This document shows, in pieces, positions 1-7,829 of a stretch of 24,742 bases of DNA. Made by a program: the position numbers and the translations under genes. Numbering within the stretch: position 1 is the first letter of the stretch; each line of letters starts with the position of its first letter. The notes beneath the pieces were generated by a model. That model made no database searches. It had not been told where the DNA came from and saw only the letters and a list, made by a program, of their open reading frames with translations. Source of the stretch: Muribaculaceae bacterium (GTDB taxonomy: Bacteria; Bacteroidota; Bacteroidia; Bacteroidales; Muribaculaceae); NCBI GenBank assembly GCA_029059965.1, contig JAIDUY010000092.1:1-24742 (forward strand), in the 5' to 3' direction.

Positions 1-1
1 C

Positions 2-79
2 CTCGCGGCAGACACCGTTGCCTCGGACTATGCGCTTCCCGCTATCGGGGCGCGCTCGGGACTTCCACCCGTTAGATGA
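2..79 (+). CDS. Possible C-terminal end of a gene cut by the window edge
   Basis: This frame is open from the left edge to a TGA at 77-79 and reads LADTVASDYALPAIGARSGLPPVR. The composition looks protein-like, whereas the other forward frames look like shadow reading. The product cannot be identified from 25 residues. If real, the gene converges on the MFS permease gene, and the hairpin at 102-130 would serve as a shared terminator. The minus strand has not been excluded as the true coding strand. Confidence 0.3.
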   Translation, partial: LAADTVASDYALPAIGARSGLPPVR

Positions 80-101
80 TGCCCATGTCGGGCGAACAAT
101 A

Positions 102-130
102 AACAGCCCCGCGGTGGGCGCGGGGCTGTT
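102..130. terminator. Strong hairpin between convergent genes, probable bidirectional terminator
   Basis: AACAGCCCCGC (102-112) pairs perfectly with GCGGGGCTGTT (120-130) around a 7-base loop. It lies 24 bases past the stop codon of the MFS gene. On the minus strand the stem is followed by TTATTGTT, a modest U-tract. The plus side has only scattered T residues, so termination is more convincing for the minus-strand transcript. Confidence 0.7.
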
Positions 131-153
131 GAGTGTTAGTTTGTTGCCTGTTG

Positions 154-1518
154 TCAGAGGTTGCGGGGATCGGGTTCCTCCTCAACGGGGATGTTGGTGT
201 TGACGTTCTTGCAGCCGACCAAGGCGTAGAAGAGCAGGTATGCCAGCATGGCGATTACCAGCCAGTAGGAAGCCATGTAGCTTACGCTGTTGGCGATGGC
301 GTTCTGGATGAGGGGCATGACGCCGCCGCCGACTACCATCATCATAAAGATACCCGAGGCCTTGGCGGTGTACTTGCCGAGGCCTTCGACTGCGAGGTTG
401 AAGATGCCGCCCCACATCACGGAGGTGCAGAGACCGCAGGCCACGAGGAGCAGAGCCTTGGTGGGCACCATTGCCATTGTGAAGCCGTCGGCGGGCGAAT
501 AGGCGGGCATGGACACGCGGTAGGTCGAGGGCAGGAAGATGGCCACGGCGATGAGGATGATGGCCACGGTCGACACTACGGTGAGCTGGGCCTTGGACGA
601 TACCTTGCCGGAAATTACGCTCGAAATCAGACGGCCGCAGAGCATGAGCAGCCAGTAGATGGCGGCCACGCCGCCGGCCACTGCGGTGGCGTTCTCTGTG
701 ATGCCAGATGCGGCGCTGTCGCTCAGATAGAAGATGAGCACGCCGGGGATGCCGACCTCGATACCGACATAGAAGAAGATGCCGATGACACCCAACACGG
801 TGTGACGGAAGCTCCAGGGGCTGTGTGCGTCCTTACGGGCAACTTTGCCCTTGCTCATGTGGGGCTCGGGAATGGAAACGAAGCTGATGATGAGGAATGC
901 GAGCACGAACACGCCCATAGCGATATAGAGCAGCGGAGCGACGTCGGTCATCGAGGTGGTCGAGGTCACCTGGCCGATGAGCATACCAACGAACAGCGGG
1001 GTGAGGGTGCCGGCGAGCGAGTTGAACGAGCCGCCGGTCTGCACGAGCTGGTTGCCGCGGTTACCGCCGCCGCCGAGCATGTTGAGCATGGGGTTGACAA
1101 CGGTGTTGAGCATACATACGCAGAAGCCGCAGACGAAGGCGCCGAGGAGGTAGATAAGGAAGTTGAGGGTGACGGTCTGGTCTGCCACGGCGAACACGCC
1201 GATGCCCGAGCCGAACACACCCGAAAGCCACTGCAGCACGAGACCTGCGAGGCCTACGATCATTGCATAGAGGGCTGTCTTCTTATAGCCTATTTTGGAG
1301 AGGAGGTTACCCGCGGGAATACCCATGAAGAGGTAAGCCAGGAAGTTCATCATGTTGCCGAGCATGCCGGACCATTCATAGTTATTCTTCCAGATTGTGC
1401 CGAGCGGGGCGGCGAGGTTTGTCACAAAGGATATCATGGCAAAAAGGAAGAACATGGCTATGATAGCCACGAAATTGCCCTTTGCCCCGGCGCTGTTGGC
1501 CGCTGCTTTGTTTTTCAT
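154..1518 (-). CDS. MFS transporter, FucP-like sugar permease family
   Basis: A 454-residue, very hydrophobic protein with about 12 predicted membrane segments, so an inner-membrane secondary transporter of the major facilitator superfamily. The first helix region (FVAIIAMFFLFAMISFVTNL), the loop after helix 2 (GNLLSKIGYKKTALYAM, the MFS motif-A position) and the segment MLNMLGGGGNRGNQLVQTGG resemble the fucose/glucose/galactose permease group found in Bacteroidales, which are usually H+- or Na+-coupled sugar importers. The length fits that family. The actual substrate cannot be read from sequence. The start ATG at 1518 is preceded by a leader of about 60 bases from a good promoter. The gene appears monocistronic, with the hairpin at 102-130 after it and the DUF362 terminator just before its promoter. 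The C-terminus is acidic and cytosolic. Confidence 0.88.
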   Translation of the reverse strand: MKNKAAANSAGAKGNFVAIIAMFFLFAMISFVTNLAAPLGTIWKNNYEWSGMLGNMMNFLAYLFMGIPAGNLLSKIGYKKTALYAMIVGLAGLVLQWLSGVFGSGIGVFAVADQTVTLNFLIYLLGAFVCGFCVCMLNTVVNPMLNMLGGGGNRGNQLVQTGGSFNSLAGTLTPLFVGMLIGQVTSTTSMTDVAPLLYIAMGVFVLAFLIISFVSIPEPHMSKGKVARKDAHSPWSFRHTVLGVIGIFFYVGIEVGIPGVLIFYLSDSAASGITENATAVAGGVAAIYWLLMLCGRLISSVISGKVSSKAQLTVVSTVAIILIAVAIFLPSTYRVSMPAYSPADGFTMAMVPTKALLLVACGLCTSVMWGGIFNLAVEGLGKYTAKASGIFMMMVVGGGVMPLIQNAIANSVSYMASYWLVIAMLAYLLFYALVGCKNVNTNIPVEEEPDPRNL

Positions 1519-1585
1519 TGGTCTGATAGTGGATGTTAAGTTATGAAAGGATTGGTTTTGTTGCGGATTTATTGCTTTCGAGGTA

Positions 1586-1617
1586 CAAAGTTAGAAATAA
1601 ATCCCAATCCCGCCAAA
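1586..1617 (-). promoter_or_regulatory. Promoter of the MFS permease gene
   Basis: On the minus strand TTTG (1617-1614) is followed by exactly 20 bases and then TAACTTTG (1593-1586). This matches the known Bacteroides housekeeping promoter (TTTG at -33, TAnnTTTG at -7) at every defined position. Transcription would start near 1580, giving a leader of about 60 bases before the ATG at 1518. Confidence 0.8.
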
Positions 1618-1660
1618 GTGTGTGCCGATTTATTGCACAATATGGCCGAAAAGATGCTGC

Positions 1661-1704
1661 AAAAGCAAGCATGGACGCCGTCCGTGCGGGGTCGGCGTCC
1701 ATGC
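1661..1704 (-). terminator. Rho-independent terminator after the DUF362 gene
   Basis: GCATGGACGCCG (1669-1680) and CGGCGTCCATGC (1693-1704) form a perfect 12-bp stem with a 12-base loop. On the minus strand the stem is followed by TTGCTTTT. It lies 20 bases past the DUF362 stop codon and separates that unit from the MFS gene. Confidence 0.8.
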
Positions 1705-1723
1705 TGTCAGACAGTACGGCGGT

Positions 1724-2722
1724 TCAGAGGCGCACCAGGCGGTAGCGCTGGGTGCCGACGCCGAGCTGCTCGGCCGAGGGCAGGATGTGGGTGCCGTGGC
1801 GCGAGTCGATGCGCTCGATGAGGTCGGCGTTGCCCGAATCCTCGCCGGCGTTGAATACCATGTCGACGCATGCGCGGTCGAGGGCCACGGGGTCCTTGGA
1901 GGCAAAGATGCCCAGGTCGGCCATCTTGGGCTCGGCGGGGTTGCCGTTGCAGTCGCAGTCGACCGACAGGTTGTTGGCCACGTTGATATAGACCATGTTG
2001 TCCTTGCCCATGTAGTCGACAACGGCACTTGCGGCGTCGGCCATCGATTCGATGAAGGCGTCCTGTTCGGGCAGGTTCGACCATAAGGAATCGACGTCGG
2101 CAGTCTTGCCGGCTGTGTGAATCCATGCCTTGCCGGCGGAGGAGCCTATGCCGATGGATATGTTCTTGAGCGCTCCGCCGAAGCCGCCCATGGCGTGACC
2201 CTTGAAGTGCGAGAGCACGAGCATGAAGTCGTAGTCGGTCAGGTCCTTGCCCACCAGGTCGTAGGGCAGGTGGAAGCCGTTGGTGACGGTGATGGCGGTG
2301 TCGCCCTCGGCATCCATGATGTCGACGGGAGCGATGGCGGCATAGCCGTGCTCCTCGATGGCGCGGCGGTGCGCCTCGGTAGAGTTGCGGTTGCCGGCAT
2401 AGGCGGTGTTGCATTCGACAAGCGTGCCGTTGAGGCGGCTCACCAGAGGAGCGATGAGCTCGGGGCTGAGATGGTTGGAACGCATGGACTCGCCGGTCGA
2501 AATCTTGACGGCCACCTTGCGGTCCGAAGCATCGACTCCGAGCGAGTCGTAGATGCGGATGAGGTTTTCGGGGGTGATTTCGCTGATGAAGTACACCACG
2601 GGGATGGTGTCGGAGTCGGCGGGTGCGGCGGCTTCGTTGCCTGCCTCGGCCTTGGCTGTGCACTGTGCGAACAGGCCTGTCATGGCTGCGCCTGCGGCGA
2701 GTGCGAGAAGAATCTTTTTCAT
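1724..2722 (-). CDS. Secreted DUF362-domain protein
   Basis: A 332-residue protein with a hydrophobic N-terminal signal (MKKILLALAAGAAMTGLFAQC). The cysteine at 21 could be a lipidation site, but glutamine at -1 is a poor lipobox, so it may be periplasmic rather than a lipoprotein. The remainder matches DUF362: VAVKISTGE near the start, then LSHFKGHAMGGFGGALKNIS with the conserved His/Gly/Lys pattern, and ASKDPVALDRACVDMVF near the end. Many family members carry a 4Fe-4S ferredoxin module; no CxxCxxCxxxC cluster is present here, although CNT, DCDCNG and RACVD supply scattered cysteines. The biochemical role of the family is not established. It begins 24 bases after the TonB-dependent receptor gene and is probably co-transcribed with it. 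Confidence 0.85.
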   Translation of the reverse strand: MKKILLALAAGAAMTGLFAQCTAKAEAGNEAAAPADSDTIPVVYFISEITPENLIRIYDSLGVDASDRKVAVKISTGESMRSNHLSPELIAPLVSRLNGTLVECNTAYAGNRNSTEAHRRAIEEHGYAAIAPVDIMDAEGDTAITVTNGFHLPYDLVGKDLTDYDFMLVLSHFKGHAMGGFGGALKNISIGIGSSAGKAWIHTAGKTADVDSLWSNLPEQDAFIESMADAASAVVDYMGKDNMVYINVANNLSVDCDCNGNPAEPKMADLGIFASKDPVALDRACVDMVFNAGEDSGNADLIERIDSRHGTHILPSAEQLGVGTQRYRLVRL

Positions 2723-2746
2723 CTTATATTATGGTTTGGTTTGAAT

Positions 2747-4609
2747 TTATATCGAAAGGACGAAGCCGCCGAAGGCGCAGAAGCCGGGCATGCGGTAGCC
2801 TTCGTTGATGGTGTAGCGGGCATCGGTGACATTGTCAAGGCGCAGGGTCAGCGCCAGCGGACGGCACACCTGCCAGCGTGCCTTGATGTTCAGAAGCGCA
2901 TAGTTCTGGCGGTGATAATTGTCGGACACGTACAGCCCTGCCACGCCGTTGACGTTGGCCGAAACGGTCAGCATGCGCAGCGGCTGCCAGTCGGCGCCGA
3001 TGAAGTACTGGTGGCGTGGTGCTCCTGTCAGATTGGAGAGCGAAGTATGCAGGAAGCTGTACGACGCCCACAGACGCAGTCCGGCGAGGGGGCGCCAGTT
3101 GGCCGTGGCTTCTATACCTTTGTTGATGAAGCGGCCTGTGTTGACGTTCTTGTCGCCGAGCTGCTGAATCATGTCGTAGCCACGGCTGTAGTAGCCCGTC
3201 AGACTCAGCGAGGCCGTGGCGCCGAAGCTCTTGGCGACGCTGACTTCGTAGTTCATCATGCGCTCGGGGGCGAGGTCGGGGTTGGCGAACTTGTAGAGAT
3301 AAAGCTCGCGGAACGAGGGATTGCGGTAGCCCAAGGCCACGGAGCCCTTGAGGGTAAGGCCTGCGGGCAGATTGGCTGCGACGCCGCCCTGAGGGATGGC
3401 GCGGGCACCGAACTTGTCGCTGAAAGCGCCGCGTATGCCTGCCGACACAGTCAGAACACCGTGCAGTAAGCTCTGCGACAGCGTCGCGTAGGGCGAGTAT
3501 TCGGTGATGGCCTTGCGGTCGATGGTGCCCATGGCGCCTGGTTTGTGCGCTGTGCCGCCGCTCATGGGGATGCGTCCGGTGTAGCGGGCAAAGTCGAAAC
3601 CGGCGGTTGCCGATGCTCCACGCCAGGGGCGGAAGTTCTGATAGATGAGCACGCCGAGGCGGTCGTCGGTGCTGTGGAAGTGGCGCGGGTCGTCGATGTA
3701 GTGGTTGCCGTAGCTGTAGTAAATCCTTGCAGCGCCGTCGGTCGAGGCGTAGCGGTTGGTCACGGCCACGGAGGCCTCGCCGCGGATTACGTCCTGCTCG
3801 TAGACGTCGGTGCTGCCGGGATTGCGGAGCCCGGGATAGATGGGGTCGCGGTCGCGGAAATTTACGAAGGTATAGTCGGCATATGTCTGCCAGTGGCTGT
3901 CGATGTCGAAGCCCGCCTTGGCGTAGGCCGACACCTGGCTGAAGTCGAAGCGGCGCACAGTGCCGTCGGTGCGGTCGTACGACACCGAGGCGCTGCCCCA
4001 CGCCCGCCCGCGGCGGTACTGAGCGTTAAGGCTGCTCTGCAGTGTGTTGCGGCTGCCGTACTCGGCCGACAGGGAGCCGTGGAAACCGTCGGCGTCCACA
4101 CGGCGCGTCACTACGTTGACTACGCCTGCCATGGCGTTGGAGCCGTAGAGCACCGAGCCGGGGCCGCGGAGCACCTCGACGCGCTCGACATGTTCCTTGA
4201 CGTAGAAGTCGCCTATGTGATGCGAATAGATGCCGGCGAACTGCGGCTGGCCGTCGACCATCATGAGCACGGCGCTTGCGCGGTCGCCGCCGACGCCGCG
4301 GAGCTTGATGTGTCCGGAGCCGCCGTTGCTGACGCCGTAGCCGAGGATGTTGCGCTGCGTCACGAAGAAACTTGGCACGCGGCCGTCGAGGATGTCGAGC
4401 ACGCGCGTGCTGCCTGCGTTCTCGAGCTCGGCCTGACCGACGACGCTGACCGTGTAGGGCAGACGGCGTCCGTCGACGGCGGCATTTGAGCCTGTGACCA
4501 CGATTTCGTCAAGTTGTTCGGACCGGAGCGTGTCGCCCGTTTCCGCAGCAAAAGCCGCAAAGCCCGGCAGGGCGACGGCAAGGAAAGCACTCAGGCGGAT
4601 GGCATGCAT
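2747..4609 (-). CDS. TonB-dependent outer-membrane receptor (CirA/BtuB-like, not SusC)
   Basis: A 620-residue protein with signal peptide MHAIRLSAFLAVALPGFAAFA. A TonB-box-like stretch (LDEIVVTGS, about residues 34-42) is followed by a plug domain containing RVEVLRGPGSVLYGSNAMAG and VVNVVTRR, hallmarks of TonB-dependent receptors. The C-terminal part alternates aromatic and polar residues as in a 22-strand barrel and ends in a short beta strand. It lacks the carboxypeptidase-like N-terminal domain of SusC proteins and is much shorter. Such receptors import iron chelates, haem, cobalamin or other scarce ligands; the substrate here is unknown. It is followed closely by the DUF362 gene and has its own promoter (4639-4646) immediately after the terminator of the preceding unit. 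Confidence 0.9.
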   Translation of the reverse strand: MHAIRLSAFLAVALPGFAAFAAETGDTLRSEQLDEIVVTGSNAAVDGRRLPYTVSVVGQAELENAGSTRVLDILDGRVPSFFVTQRNILGYGVSNGGSGHIKLRGVGGDRASAVLMMVDGQPQFAGIYSHHIGDFYVKEHVERVEVLRGPGSVLYGSNAMAGVVNVVTRRVDADGFHGSLSAEYGSRNTLQSSLNAQYRRGRAWGSASVSYDRTDGTVRRFDFSQVSAYAKAGFDIDSHWQTYADYTFVNFRDRDPIYPGLRNPGSTDVYEQDVIRGEASVAVTNRYASTDGAARIYYSYGNHYIDDPRHFHSTDDRLGVLIYQNFRPWRGASATAGFDFARYTGRIPMSGGTAHKPGAMGTIDRKAITEYSPYATLSQSLLHGVLTVSAGIRGAFSDKFGARAIPQGGVAANLPAGLTLKGSVALGYRNPSFRELYLYKFANPDLAPERMMNYEVSVAKSFGATASLSLTGYYSRGYDMIQQLGDKNVNTGRFINKGIEATANWRPLAGLRLWASYSFLHTSLSNLTGAPRHQYFIGADWQPLRMLTVSANVNGVAGLYVSDNYHRQNYALLNIKARWQVCRPLALTLRLDNVTDARYTINEGYRMPGFCAFGGFVLSI

Positions 4610-4638
4610 ATGTGTGTCTTATATTGGTTTACCGGCTG

Positions 4639-4646
4639 CAAAGATA
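4639..4646 (-). promoter_or_regulatory. -7 promoter element of the TonB receptor gene
   Basis: The minus strand reads TATCTTTG, a full match to TAnnTTTG. No TTTG is present at the expected -33 position, which falls in the loop of the preceding terminator. Transcription would start about 25 bases before the ATG at 4609. Confidence 0.6.
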
Positions 4647-4648
4647 CG

Positions 4649-4684
4649 AAAAAACCGCCGGATGCGACTTAACACATCCGGCGG
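4649..4684 (-). terminator. Rho-independent terminator of the ilvA-peptidase-SPOR unit
   Basis: CCGCCGGATG (4655-4664) pairs perfectly with CATCCGGCGG (4675-4684) around a 10-base loop. On the minus strand the stem is followed immediately by six T residues (4654-4649). It lies 15 bases past the stop codon of the SPOR lipoprotein gene. Confidence 0.92.
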
Positions 4685-4699
4685 TAATAATTACCATTT

Positions 4700-5224
4700 T
4701 CACCGGTCGGCGCGCGAAGTGGCGTCCAGCACGAAGGGCAGCGGCTCCTTCATGCGCACCACATCTTCGGGGAAGGCCTCCATGGCTGACACGGCATCGG
4801 GGAGCGTGGTGTGGCTGCTGAGCACGACGAAGTAGTAGGGTTCGGCGGTCTCGACGACAAAGGCTCCGGGATAGCCGGCCTCCACGAGGCGCTCGCGCAG
4901 GCTGCGGGCATTGAAGAGCTGCTTGAAGCGTCCGACCACGACGTTGTAGCGCCTGAGGTTCTCGCGAATGGCTCCTCCGCCCTCGGTGACGCGGACGTGC
5001 TGGGTGTAGACTTCCTGCTCCCGGCCGCCGTCCATGACCACCGTGCGCATGTTGAGCTCGCGGCGCACCGCCCCGTAGACGGTCGAGTCTATGCCGTCGG
5101 AGCTGTCGCGTCCGGCGATGGCGCGCTCGTAGGCGGAGCGATAGTTTGCCTCGGAGGTCTTGCAGCCGGGCAATGCCGCCGCCAGTATGAGCGCGGCGGC
5201 GGCGATGGCTGTTAAGCGGCGCAT
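4700..5224 (-). CDS. SPOR-domain lipoprotein
   Basis: A 174-residue protein with a signal peptide ending in lipobox LPGC (Cys21), so a predicted lipoprotein. The C-terminal half, roughly residues 85-165 (RRYNVVVGRFKQLFNARSLRERLVEAGYPGAFVVET), has the spacing of a SPOR repeat, a fold that binds peptidoglycan lacking stem peptides and often localises to the division site. The middle region (NYRSAYERAIAG, then VYGAVRRE) is seen in Bacteroidales SPOR proteins. It starts 4 bases after the peptidase stop, so it is translated from the same mRNA, and a terminator follows directly. A role in envelope or division is inferred from the domain only. Confidence 0.8.
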   Translation of the reverse strand: MRRLTAIAAAALILAAALPGCKTSEANYRSAYERAIAGRDSSDGIDSTVYGAVRRELNMRTVVMDGGREQEVYTQHVRVTEGGGAIRENLRRYNVVVGRFKQLFNARSLRERLVEAGYPGAFVVETAEPYYFVVLSSHTTLPDAVSAMEAFPEDVVRMKEPLPFVLDATSRADR

Positions 5225-5228
5225 GGTG

Positions 5229-6431
5229 TCAGCGGCGTAACTTGCGGGCTATGCCTGCGGGGATGGCGTCCTTGTTGACGAGTATGCTCAGGGTCTTGGC
5301 AAGGAAGTAGGGTTCGGACACATAGAAGAAGCCGTCGTAGATCTGGTTGGTGTCCCACGAGTTCTTGACCTTGTAGTAGCGCTTGCCTGTCTGGTCGGTG
5401 GCCACACCCACGATTTCCATGCCGTGGTCGTCGGTGGTCTCCTGGCGGTCGAACATCAGCTGACGGCTTTCGGGAGTGACTTCGATTTCGTCGACGGGGC
5501 CGGTGAACTTGTAGCGCTCGGCCTCGCGGTCGCGGTCGGAGAGCTTGACCCAGCGTGCCAGCTCGGTACCTTCCATGTCATTGCCGTCCTTGGCCACGGG
5601 CATCAGGGCGACGCCCTCGGTCCACTTGAAGCCGGGCTCGCTGACGTCGGCAGCCCACACCACGCTGTATCCGTTCTCGAGGGCGTTGTCGACGATGGCC
5701 TTGAACTCGTCAAGGGGCACGTTGGCATACTGTCCCCACAGCCAGTTGTCGGCCACTTCAAGGGGGAATTCCTCGTAGTAGGGATGGTGGGTGAACGATG
5801 TCAGGGCGACATAGTTGTCGGGGTCGAGGCGCAGCGAGGCGGCATAGCTCTCGGGGGTATAGGTGCGTCCGTTGTACTCGAATGTCTCGGGCACGGGGCC
5901 GAGATATGCGTCGAGGATGCCTTTGAGGCCTTCCTGCCATGCGGTGCTGAGGCGCTTGGCGGGGCGGGCGTTGACGGCATCGACATAGGCGCGAAGGGCG
6001 GCGTCGAGCTCGGCGTGGACGTGCTTGTCCTCGCCGTATTCAAGGCCGGTATAGACCGACTCGGGGACGGCGCCGTAGCGCTTCCACACATAGGGAACGT
6101 CGAGGATGGAGCCGCCTGCGGCGAAGTTCGTGGCGCCGTTCATGCGGATATAGCGGTCGGCCTTGTCCTCGAAGCAGCGGCGCACGGTGTACATTTCGCT
6201 GATGTCCAGCGAGTCGCCGCCGGCGCGGCGTATTTCGTTCTCGAAGAACGACGTGCCGGCGAAGCACCAGCATGTGCCGCTCTTGTTCTGGTCTTTGACG
6301 GAAGTGGTCGGAAGGACTACGACGTCGGTGAATACGAAGCCCGAATCGACGGCGGCGCTGTCGGCGGGAGCCTGCGCGGCCATGCCCAGGGCCGTGAGCG
6401 CGGCCGCAAGGGTAAGCATAGTCTGTTTCAT
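5229..6431 (-). CDS. Secreted C1-family cysteine peptidase (bleomycin hydrolase/aminopeptidase C type)
   Basis: The ATG at 6431 gives a 400-residue protein with signal peptide MKQTMLTLAAALTALGMAAQA. The open frame continues upstream, but that part lies inside ilvA and is arginine-rich shadow sequence. The catalytic Cys is C54 in DQNKSGTCWCFAGTSFF; the catalytic His is H336 in DDHGMEIVGV; the Asn is N357 in VKNSWDTN. This order and spacing are those of papain-fold C1B peptidases, which trim peptides from the N-terminus. Unusually for the family, the canonical KNSWG reads KNSWD. The signal peptide points to a periplasmic or surface enzyme, whereas classical PepC is cytosolic; secreted versions are common in Bacteroidales. 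It starts 8 bases after ilvA and 4 bases before the SPOR gene. Confidence 0.88.
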   Translation of the reverse strand: MKQTMLTLAAALTALGMAAQAPADSAAVDSGFVFTDVVVLPTTSVKDQNKSGTCWCFAGTSFFENEIRRAGGDSLDISEMYTVRRCFEDKADRYIRMNGATNFAAGGSILDVPYVWKRYGAVPESVYTGLEYGEDKHVHAELDAALRAYVDAVNARPAKRLSTAWQEGLKGILDAYLGPVPETFEYNGRTYTPESYAASLRLDPDNYVALTSFTHHPYYEEFPLEVADNWLWGQYANVPLDEFKAIVDNALENGYSVVWAADVSEPGFKWTEGVALMPVAKDGNDMEGTELARWVKLSDRDREAERYKFTGPVDEIEVTPESRQLMFDRQETTDDHGMEIVGVATDQTGKRYYKVKNSWDTNQIYDGFFYVSEPYFLAKTLSILVNKDAIPAGIARKLRR

Positions 6432-6439
6432 ATGTTGTT

Positions 6440-7636
6440 TCAGGATATTACTTTGTATCCGCGTCCGGCCAGGGCCTCGCGGAGTTCTTCGATGTGTCTG
6501 CTGTCGCGGGTCTCCACCTCGAGGCGTATGGTGCACCCGTTGATGGCCGTACTGGTGTTGATGCGCTCGTGGGTCACGGAGATGATGTTGCCGCCGTGCT
6601 CGCCGATGGCGTCGCACACTCCCGAGAGCTGGCCGGGCTTGTCGGCAAGGTCGACGATGAAGGTGTGGTTGCGGCCGTTCTTGGCAAGGCCGCGGGTAAT
6701 GACGCGGCTGAGGGTGGTCACGTCGATGTTGCCGCCGGACACAAGGCAGACGGTATTCAGGCCCTCGACGGGCAGCTTGTCGTACATCACCGCGGCCACG
6801 GCTACGGCTCCGGCGCCCTCGGCCACTATCTTCTGCTTCTCCAGCAGCGCGAGGATGGCCGAGGCTATTTCATCGTCGCTGACGGTGACGACTTCGTCGA
6901 CGTAACGGTTACACATGTCGAATGTGTTGACGCCGGGTTCCTTGACGGCGATGCCGTCGGCGATGGTGGATACGTCGTTGAGATGGCAGAGCTTGCCCTC
7001 CTTGAGCGAGGCGGCCATCGACGGAGCGCCCGACGACTGCACGCCGTAGACCTTGACGTCGGGCCTTACGCTCTTGATGGCGAAGGCCACACCCGAAATA
7101 AGACCGCCGCCGCCGATGGGCACGACAACAGCCTGCACCTCGGGCAGCTGCTCGAGTATCTCGATGCCAATGGTGCCCTGTCCGGCAATCACCTTGGGGT
7201 CGTCGAAGGGATGGACAAAGGAGTAGCCGTGCTCTTTCTGAAGTTCGAGCGCGCGGGCATAGGCGTCGTCATATACGCCTGGCACCAGGCACACTTCGGC
7301 GCCGTAGCCCTTGGTGGCCTCTACTTTAGATATAGGTGCGCCCGCGGGCAGGCATATCAGCGACTTGATGCCGCTGTGAGTGGCGCCGAGAGCCACGCCC
7401 TGCGCATGGTTGCCGGCGGAGCAGGCTATCACGCCGCGCTTCTTCTCCTCGTCGGAGAGCTGCGAAATCTTGTAGTAGGCTCCGCGGAGCTTGAACGAGC
7501 CCGTGAGCTGAAGATTCTCGGCCTTGAGGAATACATTGCACTTGTCGCTCAGCTTGGGAGCGGGGATTATGGGCGTCAGGCGGGCCACTTCGGATAGCAC
7601 CCGCTGAGCATTGTAGATTTCTTCTATTTCAAGCAT
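6440..7636 (-). CDS. ilvA: Threonine ammonia-lyase (threonine dehydratase)
   Basis: A 398-residue cytosolic PLP enzyme that converts threonine to 2-oxobutanoate and ammonia, the first committed step of isoleucine synthesis. The PLP lysine is K49 in TGSFKLRGA. SAGNHAQG (about 73-80) and the phosphate-binding GGGGLISG (175-182) are clear. The final 75 residues, from about FIVDLADKPGQLSGV, form a single ACT domain. This single-ACT layout and length match the shorter ilvA/tdcB-like form common in Bacteroidota rather than the 500-residue E. coli IlvA. Whether it is biosynthetic or catabolic cannot be decided from sequence. It is the first gene of a three-gene unit with the peptidase and SPOR genes. 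Confidence 0.93.
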   Translation of the reverse strand: MLEIEEIYNAQRVLSEVARLTPIIPAPKLSDKCNVFLKAENLQLTGSFKLRGAYYKISQLSDEEKKRGVIACSAGNHAQGVALGATHSGIKSLICLPAGAPISKVEATKGYGAEVCLVPGVYDDAYARALELQKEHGYSFVHPFDDPKVIAGQGTIGIEILEQLPEVQAVVVPIGGGGLISGVAFAIKSVRPDVKVYGVQSSGAPSMAASLKEGKLCHLNDVSTIADGIAVKEPGVNTFDMCNRYVDEVVTVSDDEIASAILALLEKQKIVAEGAGAVAVAAVMYDKLPVEGLNTVCLVSGGNIDVTTLSRVITRGLAKNGRNHTFIVDLADKPGQLSGVCDAIGEHGGNIISVTHERINTSTAINGCTIRLEVETRDSRHIEELREALAGRGYKVIS

Positions 7637-7682
7637 AGACGGTGATGAAATGATGGAGGGCGGATTCAGAATGCCCTCGCTG

Positions 7683-7690
7683 CAAAGATA
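7683..7690 (-). promoter_or_regulatory. -7 promoter element of ilvA
   Basis: The minus strand reads TATCTTTG, a complete TAnnTTTG match, placing the transcript start about 40 bases before the ATG at 7636. No TTTG is seen at the expected -33 position. Confidence 0.6.
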
Positions 7691-7743
7691 GCGAAATTTC
7701 CCGTCAGGAGGATGAGTTTTCGCGAATAGTCGCTATTTTTTCG

Positions 7744-7751
7744 TAACTTTA
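7744..7751 (+). promoter_or_regulatory. Possible -7 element of the META lipoprotein operon
   Basis: TAACTTTA matches TAnnTTTG in all but the last base and lies about 80 bases before the ATG at 7830. No -33 box is clear. It is the best candidate in the 193-bp gap between the divergent genes. Confidence 0.4.
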
Positions 7752-7829
7752 CACACACTTTTGCGCCCTCGCGACGTTTATTGTGTGCGGACGGGTGTCC
7801 GCAGTCAAACCAACAGAAAACACTCAGTC

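Noticed and set aside
133..1539. A 468-codon open frame on the plus strand antisense to the MFS gene, and similar long antisense frames over the TonB receptor, ilvA, ribD, patatin, serB, susD and susC genes.
   Set aside because: The translations are His/Gly/Ala/Glu-rich with no family motif, and they mirror high-confidence genes. Such frames arise from GC-rich codon usage that avoids stops on the opposite strand.
5229..6617. A longer peptidase frame starting at 6617.
   Set aside because: The extra 62 residues are basic shadow of ilvA; the ATG at 6431 begins a clean signal peptide 8 bases after the ilvA stop.
7725..7737. Short palindrome AATAG-TCG-CTATT followed by T residues between ilvA and the META gene, which could be an operator or terminator.
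   Set aside because: The 5-bp A/T-rich stem is too weak for a terminator, no gene ends there, and a single short palindrome is not evidence for an operator.
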